From positions 1 through 11,426 of the forward strand of contig DNAE01000205.1 of the NCBI GenBank assembly GCA_003543635.1: DNA of 11,426 nt. The letters are read 5' to 3'. The notes below the pieces were generated by a model. That model had not been told where the DNA came from. It searched no databases and saw nothing but the letters and a program-made list of their open reading frames with translations. Of this stretch, positions 1 through 7,265 are shown one piece after another (positions within the stretch are counted from its first letter, which is position 1; every line of letters starts with the position of its first letter). The stretch comes from Clostridiales bacterium (GTDB taxonomy: Bacteria > Bacillota > Clostridia > Saccharofermentanales > Saccharofermentanaceae). A program made the translations under genes and the position numbers.

Positions 1-95
1 AATGTGGTGCTCTGATAGATGGGAACCTGTCTGGGTTCTCCGTTCTTGGGCGTCCATCCTGCGTGAACGCACTTCGTATCGATCTTATTATTCAT
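1..95 (-). CDS. metY: N-terminus of O-acetylhomoserine sulfhydrylase-like PLP enzyme (partial)
   Basis: Only the first 31 codons lie in the window; the gene continues past position 1. The ATG at 95 has a GGAGG ribosome binding site 8 bases upstream. The translated start (MNNKIDTKCVHAGW, then PKNGEPRQVPIYQSTT) matches the conserved N-terminus of the Cys/Met-metabolism PLP-dependent family: the T-x-x-VHAG element and the PIYQSTT segment close to the active-site entrance. 'PKNGEP' after the VHAG element is typical of O-acetylhomoserine aminocarboxypropyltransferase (MetY), which makes homocysteine from O-acetylhomoserine and sulfide in the cytoplasm. The catalytic lysine is outside the window. 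Cystathionine gamma-synthase or methionine gamma-lyase remain possible, because family members share this N-terminus. Family membership is secure; the exact reaction is inferred. Confidence 0.8.
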   Translation of the reverse strand, partial: MNNKIDTKCVHAGWTPKNGEPRQVPIYQSTT

Positions 96-103
96 AAGAA
101 AAA

Positions 104-108
104 CCTCC
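104..108 (-). promoter_or_regulatory. Strong ribosome binding site of the metY-like gene
   Basis: GGAGG on the minus strand, 8 bases upstream of the ATG at 95. It fixes the start codon of the partial gene. Confidence 0.8.
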
Positions 109-127
109 AATAATTCATATCTTGTTG

Positions 128-136
128 ATTATATCA
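128..136 (-). promoter_or_regulatory. Extended -10 promoter for the metY-like gene
   Basis: The minus strand reads TGATATAAT, which is a TGn extension followed by a perfect TATAAT (hexamer at 128-133). No good -35 is present at 16-18 bases upstream, and an extended -10 often does without one. Transcription would start near position 120-122, leaving a leader of about 25 bases that holds only the ribosome binding site. The promoter sits in the 44-base gap, just after the tldE stop codon. The call is from sequence only. Confidence 0.5.
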
Positions 137-139
137 CTA

Positions 140-1495
140 TTATTCCTCGTCTTTACCGGCGATGGAAACTTCTCTGATTATTACGGAAGGAGTAAAGAAT
201 TCTCCCACGGTATCTGGCGTGGATATGGTATCGTTGCCCACGTCGGATATCTTTTTAAGGACCTCGAAGTAATTGTCAGAGATCGTTATCTGTTCAACGG
301 GTCTTTTAAGCTCTCCGTTCTCGATGAGATACCCCTCACAGAAAAGGGAGAAATCCCCGCTCATGGTGTTGACTCCGGCGTGAAGACCGTTTAATTCCGT
401 AATATAAAGGCCGTTCCCCACCGTCTTAAGTAATTCGGCAAAATTCTTTGTGCCCTCTTCTATGATCATATTGGAACAGCTGAGCCCTCCGGCAAATCCG
501 TTACCCGTGGACTTCTTACCGCACATATTCGCGGTCTTTAAGTTATAGAAAGCGGTATTGAATCTTCCCTTCTCGATTATATATTTACTTGTGGTGGCAA
601 CGCCCTCGTAGTCGAAGGGAACCTTCTTGATAGCCTTCTCATACATGGGTTCTTCCTTGAGGGATAAGGCTTCCGAGGCGATCATCTCCCCCTCCTTCCC
701 TGCCAGCAGGGAAAGGCCCTTGAGCATAGCGTAGGAGGAGAAATTGGACATGAATACGTTGAAGAAGGAATTAACGGCTTCATTGCCCAGTACCACGTCA
801 TATGTTCCGGACTTGACCGAAGATGCACCGAACTTACCAAGGAGCTTACGCCCGAACACTTTAAGGAATTCACCCTCATCGAACTTATCGATATCGTTAC
901 CGTACCAGTAGTGGCCTCCCGTCTTTACGACTCCGTCCTTCCTGGCTCTTGCACCCGCGTAGATGGATACGAAGTCGCTGTCCTTGTAAGCTCTAAGCCC
1001 CTTGGTATTGAGTTTCATGGAGTAGGATCTGTCGCAGGACATGGAAAGATAATCCACGGATTCGATACAGGGGTCCAATGCCAGTATATCCTTCTCCAGC
1101 TTAAGAGCCGTCTTCTCGAATCTGGAATAGGTGTTCTTCTTATATGCATCGGTGATCTGCGAGCAGTAAAGGTTACTGTTCTCGGGATCGCAGTATATGA
1201 AGTCCTCATCCTCGTCCTCCAGGAGTTCACAGTTCTCGGAAACGGCATTGAGTACCTTATCGATCTGCTCATCCGTGAATTCATTCGTACCGGATGTTGC
1301 GACCTGTCCGTTCTTCTTGCCCTTCACGCTTACATCCTGCTCGGCGGATCTCTCATAGGAATTGACTTCGCCGTTAAGAACGGAGATCTCCATGGAAGAG
1401 CCTCCGGAGAAGGTGGCCTGAAGGTCCTCAAAACCGTATTCGTTCTTCTTATCAAGTATCTTATTAAGATATATCTCAGCTTCTTTTATATCCAT
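140..1495 (-). CDS. tldE: TldE/PmbA metalloprotease partner subunit
   Basis: This 451-residue protein is about the usual length for TldE (PmbA), the subunit that pairs with TldD to form a heterodimeric zinc protease. In Escherichia coli that complex removes the microcin B17 leader and degrades the CcdA antitoxin. As expected for TldE, there is no HExxxH zinc motif. Recognisable parts are the N-terminal DUF-type half (about 1-200), a central region with the PFDYEGVAT element (293-301), and the family C-terminus with SGDFS (379-383), EGYLIENGELKRPV (387-400) and the VGND turn (419-422). The ATG at 1495 shares its A with the last base of the tldD TAA (TAATG), so translation is probably coupled; the only ribosome binding site-like sequence, GAAGGGA at 1511-1517, is about 15 bases upstream. 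No signal peptide or membrane segment is seen, so the protein is cytoplasmic. Natural substrate unknown. Confidence 0.93.
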   Translation of the reverse strand: MDIKEAEIYLNKILDKKNEYGFEDLQATFSGGSSMEISVLNGEVNSYERSAEQDVSVKGKKNGQVATSGTNEFTDEQIDKVLNAVSENCELLEDEDEDFIYCDPENSNLYCSQITDAYKKNTYSRFEKTALKLEKDILALDPCIESVDYLSMSCDRSYSMKLNTKGLRAYKDSDFVSIYAGARARKDGVVKTGGHYWYGNDIDKFDEGEFLKVFGRKLLGKFGASSVKSGTYDVVLGNEAVNSFFNVFMSNFSSYAMLKGLSLLAGKEGEMIASEALSLKEEPMYEKAIKKVPFDYEGVATTSKYIIEKGRFNTAFYNLKTANMCGKKSTGNGFAGGLSCSNMIIEEGTKNFAELLKTVGNGLYITELNGLHAGVNTMSGDFSLFCEGYLIENGELKRPVEQITISDNYFEVLKKISDVGNDTISTPDTVGEFFTPSVIIREVSIAGKDEE

Positions 1496-2889
1496 TATTC
1501 TTCACCGTTATCCCTTCCGCCTACTATCATGGAGGATACCCTTATGGTGGGCTGTCCCACGGTTACGGGAACGTTTCCGGAGATGGATCCGCAGGCACCT
1601 GCTGCAAGTTCCAGATCGTTACCCACACGGTCGATGTTAAGGAGGACCTCTGCACCCTTTCCTATGAGGGTGGCGCCTCTGACGGGTTCCTTGATCTGCC
1701 CGTTCCTTATCATATAGCCTTCGTTAACGGCGAAGTTGAATTCACCCGTTGTCGTATCAACGGAACCTCCTCCCATCTGGGAACAGTAGATACCGTATTC
1801 CGTATCCTTGATGATGTCCTTGGGATCATCCTTACCTGCAGCGATGAAGGTATTACTCATCCTGGAAGTGGGAGCATAGGAATAGTCCTGACGTCTTCCG
1901 CATCCCGTGGGCTTGCAGTTCATCCTTCTGGAACCCAGCTTATCCACAAGATAGTTCTTAAGGATGCCGTTCTCGATAAGGAGAAGATCCGAGGAGGTAT
2001 TACCCTCGTCATCCGTCATATAGGAGCCCCACTCCCCTTCTATCCTGGCATTATCATATGCCGTGACCACGGGGGAAGCGATCCTCTTACCCAGCATGTC
2101 CGTGAAGCAGGAGCTCTTGATACCCACTGCCGTTGCCTCCAGGGAGTGACCGCAGGCTTCGTGGAAGATGACTCCGCCGAATCCGTTGCCCAGGACCACG
2201 GGCATAACTCCCGACGGCGCATATCCGGCGGATAGCATGCGCAAAGCTCGGTCGCAGCATTCGGTGGCCTTATCCATCATGGGATATTCGTTTATAAACT
2301 CATATCCCCTCTGGGTTCCCGGGGAAATACTGCCGGTCTGCATCTCGTTATCCTTGGCAGCCACAACCGTAAAGGAGATCCTTGTGCGGTTTGTATCCTT
2401 CTCGCAGTTAACTCCTTCGGTATTAACGATCCTCACATGTCTGTTGTTATTTGTGTAAGAACCCATGGTCTTTGATATAAGGGGATCATATCCCATGGCA
2501 TAGGAGGATGCCTGCTTCAGCAGATCCGCCGTATCGGACCTTTTTACCGAGGAGGGATCTATCAGAAGCTTTGAGGATGTGGTGTAGCACTTTTCCTGCA
2601 ATTCCCTGATGCTTCCCTTGTCATTGCCCTTCAGGGCATCTGCCGCATCCAGGGCAAGCTTTATCAACACATCTGTGTCAAAGTCGTTTGAATAGACATA
2701 GACGACGTTAGTACCTGCCATCAGTCTTATTCCTATACCGGAAGCAATCCCCTTCCCGGCCCTGTGTACACGACCGTTCAGGAGCGAAATGGAAGAACTC
2801 TCCGACTGCTCGATGAATACCTCGGCAAAGTCGGCAGTCTTGCTCATGGCTGCTTCCAGGATCTTGTTTATACTGTTGTCATTGAGCAT
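1495..2889 (-). CDS. tldD: TldD zinc metalloprotease catalytic subunit
   Basis: A 464-residue cytoplasmic protein of the TldD/PmbA family. The zinc motif is FHEACGHSLEA, with HEACGH at residues 243-248 (His243, Glu244, His248). The third ligand is probably Cys433, in the ACGSISGNVPV segment just before the conserved VGQPT (444-448) and the terminal VGG (456-458). The ATG at 2889 has GAAGGT (2898-2903) 8 bases upstream, a reasonable ribosome binding site, and a TATAAT lies 34 bases upstream of the start. The tldE gene follows with a 1-base overlap, matching the known TldD-TldE heterodimer in which TldD holds the active site. Family knowledge says the complex cleaves unfolded peptides such as RiPP leaders. 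No precursor peptide gene is visible next to it here, so a specific substrate cannot be named. All key residues are intact. Confidence 0.95.
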   Translation of the reverse strand: MLNDNSINKILEAAMSKTADFAEVFIEQSESSSISLLNGRVHRAGKGIASGIGIRLMAGTNVVYVYSNDFDTDVLIKLALDAADALKGNDKGSIRELQEKCYTTSSKLLIDPSSVKRSDTADLLKQASSYAMGYDPLISKTMGSYTNNNRHVRIVNTEGVNCEKDTNRTRISFTVVAAKDNEMQTGSISPGTQRGYEFINEYPMMDKATECCDRALRMLSAGYAPSGVMPVVLGNGFGGVIFHEACGHSLEATAVGIKSSCFTDMLGKRIASPVVTAYDNARIEGEWGSYMTDDEGNTSSDLLLIENGILKNYLVDKLGSRRMNCKPTGCGRRQDYSYAPTSRMSNTFIAAGKDDPKDIIKDTEYGIYCSQMGGGSVDTTTGEFNFAVNEGYMIRNGQIKEPVRGATLIGKGAEVLLNIDRVGNDLELAAGACGSISGNVPVTVGQPTIRVSSMIVGGRDNGEE

Positions 2890-2897
2890 TTGGTATT

Positions 2898-2903
2898 ACC
2901 TTC
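2898..2903 (-). promoter_or_regulatory. Ribosome binding site of tldD
   Basis: GAAGGT on the minus strand, 8 bases upstream of the ATG at 2889. It supports this start over later in-frame methionines. Confidence 0.6.
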
Positions 2904-2922
2904 GTTTGATTTATTACATTAG

Positions 2923-2952
2923 ATTATACTATTTAATCCCTATATATGACCA
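2923..2952 (-). promoter_or_regulatory. Possible sigma-A promoter for tldD-tldE
   Basis: On the minus strand there is a perfect TATAAT (2923-2928), preceded at 18 bases by TGGTCA (2947-2952), which matches 4 of 6 bases of TTGACA. The -35 element lies in the last codons of the upstream fusion gene and the -10 directly follows its TAG stop codon. The predicted transcript start is near 2916. The 39-base gap shows no hairpin plus T-run, so readthrough from the upstream gene is also possible. Confidence 0.45.
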
Positions 2953-5520
2953 TGCTTCGGGATCAAAAACATCCGTTCCGGAGAATTCATACCAATAGGC
3001 CGGGGTAAAGACATTACCGTTATTGTCATCAATAAGAAGGTTGGGATTATCGGTTATAAGAAGGGGAAGATCATATTTATCGTCGTCACTTATAGTCTCC
3101 CCGGTCCTGGGATCCACGGGTTCTTCAATAAGACCGTTAAAAGCCAGGAAAGGTGTATCCGCATTAGTCATGAACTGTGAAGAAACGGTAAACTCCCCCG
3201 TGGAATCAAAGTCCTTTACGAGCAATACGGGGTTAAAGCTCCGGGGCTCAGCTGTCTCGTAATCTCCGTCGTCACTAAAGGATGTTCCGTGGTCAGCAAC
3301 AATTATGATCCTCGTATTATCATAGACTCCCGCCTCTCTCAGGGAATCAAGCCAGTTCCCCAGGAGCATATAGGAAGCCATATTGCACTGGTAGATCTTG
3401 TAATCCCTTATCTCATCAATATCCAAAGTAACCCCGTCCAGAGTAAATCTTTGCATGTTCTCCTGATCGTAGGAGGTATTGTCTATTATAAGTTCCGGCG
3501 TATAAGAGGGTTCCGAGAGCAGCGCCTCATTATGTGCGGTATTGTTGGAATACATGGTGAAGGTGTTTTCCGTATCGTAGGAGACCACCGTAATATCGGG
3601 AAGGGTCTTTAATGCGTAGTAACCGTTCAGGAAATCGATATCGTAACCCCTGGAGGTATGTCCGTCCTCCGTGACCTGTACAAAATCCGAAGAATACTCC
3701 CGGTCCGCCGCATTATACATACCGCTGTCATATAAGAGGGTCCTCATGAAAAGGGGCGACACCCTGAAAAGGCTGTAGCAGAAGAAGGCCCTGTTACGGA
3801 CATCCGTCTCCTCCTCTACTATCTCATCCATATAGGGATTGAGATTAGCATCGGTTATGTAAAGATCCATCTCCGGGTATTCGTCGAAGACGGAAAGATC
3901 CGGTATCCACTCATATCCCGCATAGGTGGGGTCCATGACCGTTACTTTATAACCGTTCTCGTAGAAGTTAACGGGCATTACCTTCAAAGCGGCATTCTGC
4001 TTCTCTTCCAAAGAGAGCTCGGGCATATCGTTTATCTTATCCGGGGTATATCCGTAGCCTCCGTAAAGGGCAGGACTTCCGGTATTCGTGTACTCGCCGA
4101 AGGATATGGTATCGGGATAGAAGGTAAATCCCGAGAACTTCTCCCCGATATCGGGATCCTCCTCCATGAGGTAAGGCAGAAGATATCCCATACCGCGATC
4201 CAACATGATAACGATAACGTTCTTACCGTTCTTCGAGAGCTTTAAAGAAGGTGTCTGAAGCTGCGTCGTCGCATAGTAAAGATGCCGGTACTCCTTCGTA
4301 ATGTCCAGAAGGTTCTTAATGCTCATATAAGAAACGGCGATCAGGCAAGCCATTATCACGGACAAGATGATCTTCTTCTTGTTTTTCCAGAGGATAAAAA
4401 AAAGCATGGCTATAAGGACCATGATCAGGATATTGAACATGATATCTTTGGGCGTCGTGGAATACTTACCCGACTGAAGTCTCAGAAGGGGCGTCAGGGG
4501 TCCCACCTTTCCGAAGGCAAAGTAGTTCATGGTCAATATGCCGCAGATAATGCTCACCAGGAGGGAAAAGTACTTCTTAAGCCTTTTCGTAGACAATACA
4601 TAAAGTATGAGGCCGTAAACGAAGAAAGTACCGAGCCCCGTAAAGAAAGAGATGAACATATAGACCACGGGGTTCTTATAGGCGTGAACATTGACGAAGT
4701 GGTATGTGGCCGTGGGGATGATATCCGAGGGCACGAGAAGTCCCACGAGAACGCTCAAGTAGAAAAGTCCGCCTATAATGAGGATCTTATCCTCCCCGTA
4801 AGTTCCGATCTTTACCCCCTCCCCTGCTCCGGGCTTAAACTTCAAGAGCTTAAGGGCGATGTTCTTAAGGAGCGAAAAGATATTGTTACAGGTCCAGTAA
4901 AGGACGAGTCCTGCCGGGGAATCGTAAAGGAGGACCAGGAATACGAGGGCTATAAGGACGATCTTGATCTTATCCTTAAGGCTCGTGTCCTTTGTATAGA
5001 TCATTCCGGCAGAAATATTGATAAGGGTCATGATCACCGGAAGAACGTTGATATTAAAGCTTCCCAGTGGGAGTGCTCCATCGGGAACCCCCAGATCCTT
5101 TATGAGACCGAACAGGAAGGGCACTCCGTTTAAAAGATGAAGGGACGACAGCATATGATATGCCGCGATGAAGAAGGGTATCTGAAGTATAAGCGAGAAG
5201 GATCCCTTGAATACGTCCGTGGGGGAATAATCATTCTCCTTATAGTAGGCGTTTAAGATCATGAAACGCTCGTCACCCTTAAAGGTCTTCTTTATCCTGT
5301 CCACCCAGGGCTTAAGGCTCTTCTCCTTTAAAGATGTCTGTAACTGGAGCTCATCCGCCTTGATATATAAGGGCAATATAAGGATGTTCAATATGACGGA
5401 TAAGATGATTATGGATACCCCGGGGTTCTCCGAAGCCTTATAGCAGAGCGCAAATATGAATTCCAGCAGCAATTCCACCGGTCTGATGAAAAGATAGAAC
5501 AGGGCCGCCAGAACAGACAT
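2929..5520 (-). CDS. YidC/Oxa1-like insertase fused to a sulfatase/LtaS-like phosphotransferase domain
   Basis: A single 863-residue frame holds two recognisable modules. Residues 1-225 resemble the YidC/Oxa1 core: NPGVSIIILSVILNILILPL (32-51), a cytoplasmic charged hairpin (52-100), PTDVFKGSFSLILQIPFFIA (100-119), and the closing SPAGLVLYWTCNNIFSLLKN (201-220). No lipobox or signal peptide is seen. Five hydrophobic segments follow, at about 244-263, 284-309, 316-336, 358-378 and 382-400. Residues 431-770 look like an extracellular alkaline phosphatase-superfamily domain of the LtaS/MdoB kind: IVIMLDRG (436-443, Asp441 a likely metal ligand), a Thr/Ser-rich nucleophile segment YTNTGSPALYGG (477-488), NTAHNEALL (660-668, His663 resembling the family THE motif), and VADHG (741-745, Asp743-His744). 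The groove arginine of YidC is replaced by Asn45. The ATG at 5520 lies 11 bases after the acyl-CoA synthetase stop, with no close ribosome binding site, suggesting coupling. Such enzymes transfer phosphoglycerol or phosphoethanolamine, or hydrolyse sulfate or phosphate esters; the substrate here is unknown. Confidence 0.85.
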   Translation of the reverse strand: MSVLAALFYLFIRPVELLLEFIFALCYKASENPGVSIIILSVILNILILPLYIKADELQLQTSLKEKSLKPWVDRIKKTFKGDERFMILNAYYKENDYSPTDVFKGSFSLILQIPFFIAAYHMLSSLHLLNGVPFLFGLIKDLGVPDGALPLGSFNINVLPVIMTLINISAGMIYTKDTSLKDKIKIVLIALVFLVLLYDSPAGLVLYWTCNNIFSLLKNIALKLLKFKPGAGEGVKIGTYGEDKILIIGGLFYLSVLVGLLVPSDIIPTATYHFVNVHAYKNPVVYMFISFFTGLGTFFVYGLILYVLSTKRLKKYFSLLVSIICGILTMNYFAFGKVGPLTPLLRLQSGKYSTTPKDIMFNILIMVLIAMLFFILWKNKKKIILSVIMACLIAVSYMSIKNLLDITKEYRHLYYATTQLQTPSLKLSKNGKNVIVIMLDRGMGYLLPYLMEEDPDIGEKFSGFTFYPDTISFGEYTNTGSPALYGGYGYTPDKINDMPELSLEEKQNAALKVMPVNFYENGYKVTVMDPTYAGYEWIPDLSVFDEYPEMDLYITDANLNPYMDEIVEEETDVRNRAFFCYSLFRVSPLFMRTLLYDSGMYNAADREYSSDFVQVTEDGHTSRGYDIDFLNGYYALKTLPDITVVSYDTENTFTMYSNNTAHNEALLSEPSYTPELIIDNTSYDQENMQRFTLDGVTLDIDEIRDYKIYQCNMASYMLLGNWLDSLREAGVYDNTRIIIVADHGTSFSDDGDYETAEPRSFNPVLLVKDFDSTGEFTVSSQFMTNADTPFLAFNGLIEEPVDPRTGETISDDDKYDLPLLITDNPNLLIDDNNGNVFTPAYWYEFSGTDVFDPEAWSYIGIK

Positions 5521-5531
5521 ATCTTAGGGTA

Positions 5532-7232
5532 TCAGTACCTTTTTATCTTCTTGGAAGTATTCTTCTCGAATTCCGTTTTACGAAGAACGACTTTCTTGAT
5601 CTTCTTATAGTTGGACAGTTTCTCGTTGACTCCGTCAGCAACTTCCTTGAGGAGCTTCTCGATATCTCCGTCGGATGCCCCCTCGCCGAGTTTATTGTTG
5701 ACCTCATCCATATCCGGGAAGATGGTGGCACAGATGATGATATCGTCCTTTATCTCGTCCTTCTCACCGGATACCACGCTTTCCGCGACATAGGGAGAAA
5801 GGGACAGGAGATATTCGATCTCCTCGGGGAATACATTCTTACCGTTTTTGGCGATGATAACGTTCTTCTTACGTCCCGTGATGATACAGAAGCCGTCCTT
5901 ATCGATGTAGCCCAGGTCACCGGTGTGATACCAGCCATCGGGATCCAGGGCCGCTGCCGTTGCTTCCGGGTCCTTATAGTAACCCATGAAGACATTATCT
6001 CCCCTGGCTACGAACTCGCCGATACCGTCCTCGTCGGGATCTTGGATCTTTACCTCGGAACCGGGAAGCGGAAGTCCCGCCGCCTCATTCTTAAAGTCCA
6101 CATCCCTGTTAAGGGCAAGGATCGGAGCACACTCGGTAAGACCATATCCCTGTACGCACAGGAATCCTATATCCTGGAAAAACTGGAGCATATCGGGATT
6201 GACGGGAGCACCTCCCAGGATTATGAGCCTCATCCTTCCGCCGAAGGTCTCGTGGATCTGAGCGAAAAGCTTCTTTCTTATATCGATCTTGAACTTAAGA
6301 AGGAATCTGCTGAGCTTGATACCCGTCTTAAGCTTCTTGGCCGTCTTGGGATCGGAGTTGATCTTCTTCATGATTCCCTTATAGAACATCTCAAGCATGA
6401 CGGGAACCATAAGAACGCAGGTGGGCCTCACTTCCTTGATATTGGTTGTGATATAGCGAAGACCTTCGCAGATGGCGATGGTCGTTCCCCTGTAGACCTG
6501 TCCCAGGAAGCCGCAGGTGCATTCATAGGTGTGATGAAGGGGAAGAACCGAGAAGAATATATCGTTCCTGTCGATATAGAGCATGGAGAACATGGCTATA
6601 AGATTAGTGCAGATATTCTTCTGATTGAGCATAACTGCCTTTGACTTGGATGTGGTTCCCGATGTGAAAAGAAGGATAGTCATCTCATTAACATCGATGG
6701 GGGTCGTCTGATAATCAGTATACCCCGAAGAAAGGAGCTCTCCTCCCTCCTCGATCAGCTTGCTGAAGGATGTAAACCTGGGATCAGCCAGATCATCCAT
6801 GGATATGTACATGGTGAGGGTTTTTACCTTTCCAATGATCTCGTTCACAACATCGAGCTTAGTCTTGGAGAATATAAGGACGTTTACCTCAGCCCTTTGC
6901 AGGCAGTTAAGGATCTCCTCCGTCTTAAGCTCCTTATCAATGGGCACAACGCATCCCAGGCCGTTTGTGGTGGCAAGATAGGAAACATACCACTCATATC
7001 TCGTCTCGGATAAGATGGCGATCCTGGAGCCCTTCTTAAGCTTTTTAAAAAGGGCACTACCCAGGGAGTCGATATCGTGATCGAACTTCTCCGTGGAAAC
7101 GGGCTCATAGTCCCCGCCCTTCTTAGTCTTGTGTAGAAATACCGGGTTCTCGGGGAATTCCCGCACTCTCGTCTTGACCACATCTCTGAGGTTTTCAGGT
7201 TTGGTTACTTCGTAGAGAGGTATGTTCTTCAT
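5532..7232 (-). CDS. AMP-forming long-chain acyl-CoA synthetase-like enzyme
   Basis: A 566-residue member of the ANL adenylate-forming superfamily. It should activate a carboxylic acid, probably a fatty acid, with ATP and then transfer it to CoA. Visible motifs are the P-loop LFTSGTTSKSKAVML (188-202), the YGLTE adenine-binding motif (363-367), YHTGDLGYID (435-444), the hinge ITGRKKNVI (451-459), and a C-terminal catalytic lysine in KNTSKKIKR (557-565, probably Lys562). Two positions deviate: the P-loop has SKSKA where GxPKG is usual, and Lys replaces the Gly before the catalytic lysine. No signal peptide or membrane segment is seen. The ATG at 7232 has a purine-rich GGGGG upstream (7241-7245). 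It lies 33 bases after the pyrE-like gene and 11 bases before the YidC-sulfatase fusion, so it is probably co-transcribed with the fusion. An acyl-ACP ligase role is an alternative; substrate chain length cannot be read from the sequence. Confidence 0.88.
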   Translation of the reverse strand: MKNIPLYEVTKPENLRDVVKTRVREFPENPVFLHKTKKGGDYEPVSTEKFDHDIDSLGSALFKKLKKGSRIAILSETRYEWYVSYLATTNGLGCVVPIDKELKTEEILNCLQRAEVNVLIFSKTKLDVVNEIIGKVKTLTMYISMDDLADPRFTSFSKLIEEGGELLSSGYTDYQTTPIDVNEMTILLFTSGTTSKSKAVMLNQKNICTNLIAMFSMLYIDRNDIFFSVLPLHHTYECTCGFLGQVYRGTTIAICEGLRYITTNIKEVRPTCVLMVPVMLEMFYKGIMKKINSDPKTAKKLKTGIKLSRFLLKFKIDIRKKLFAQIHETFGGRMRLIILGGAPVNPDMLQFFQDIGFLCVQGYGLTECAPILALNRDVDFKNEAAGLPLPGSEVKIQDPDEDGIGEFVARGDNVFMGYYKDPEATAAALDPDGWYHTGDLGYIDKDGFCIITGRKKNVIIAKNGKNVFPEEIEYLLSLSPYVAESVVSGEKDEIKDDIIICATIFPDMDEVNNKLGEGASDGDIEKLLKEVADGVNEKLSNYKKIKKVVLRKTEFEKNTSKKIKRY

Positions 7233-7265
7233 GGTATTATCCCCCGTCGTTAATATATCTAGAGA

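Noticed and set aside
96..139. A rho-independent terminator after tldE
   Set aside because: The gap is AT-rich with no stable GC hairpin; only a promoter and ribosome binding site can be supported.
911..1717. A 268-codon plus-strand open frame across the tldE-tldD junction
   Set aside because: It is antisense to both conserved genes and spans their boundary, with no motif or ribosome binding site of its own.
4282..5133. A 283-codon plus-strand open frame opposite the YidC-sulfatase gene
   Set aside because: It is strongly charged and low in hydrophobic structure, has no recognisable family, and lies antisense to a well-supported membrane protein. It is a shadow of codon bias on the other strand.
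5925..6644. A 239-codon plus-strand open frame inside the acyl-CoA synthetase
   Set aside because: It is antisense to the highly conserved ANL motifs, which explain the coding constraint.
7233..7265. Possible promoter (TATATT-like) between pyrE and the acyl-CoA synthetase
   Set aside because: The hexamer is a weak match and no -35 element is convincing, so it is not listed as a feature.
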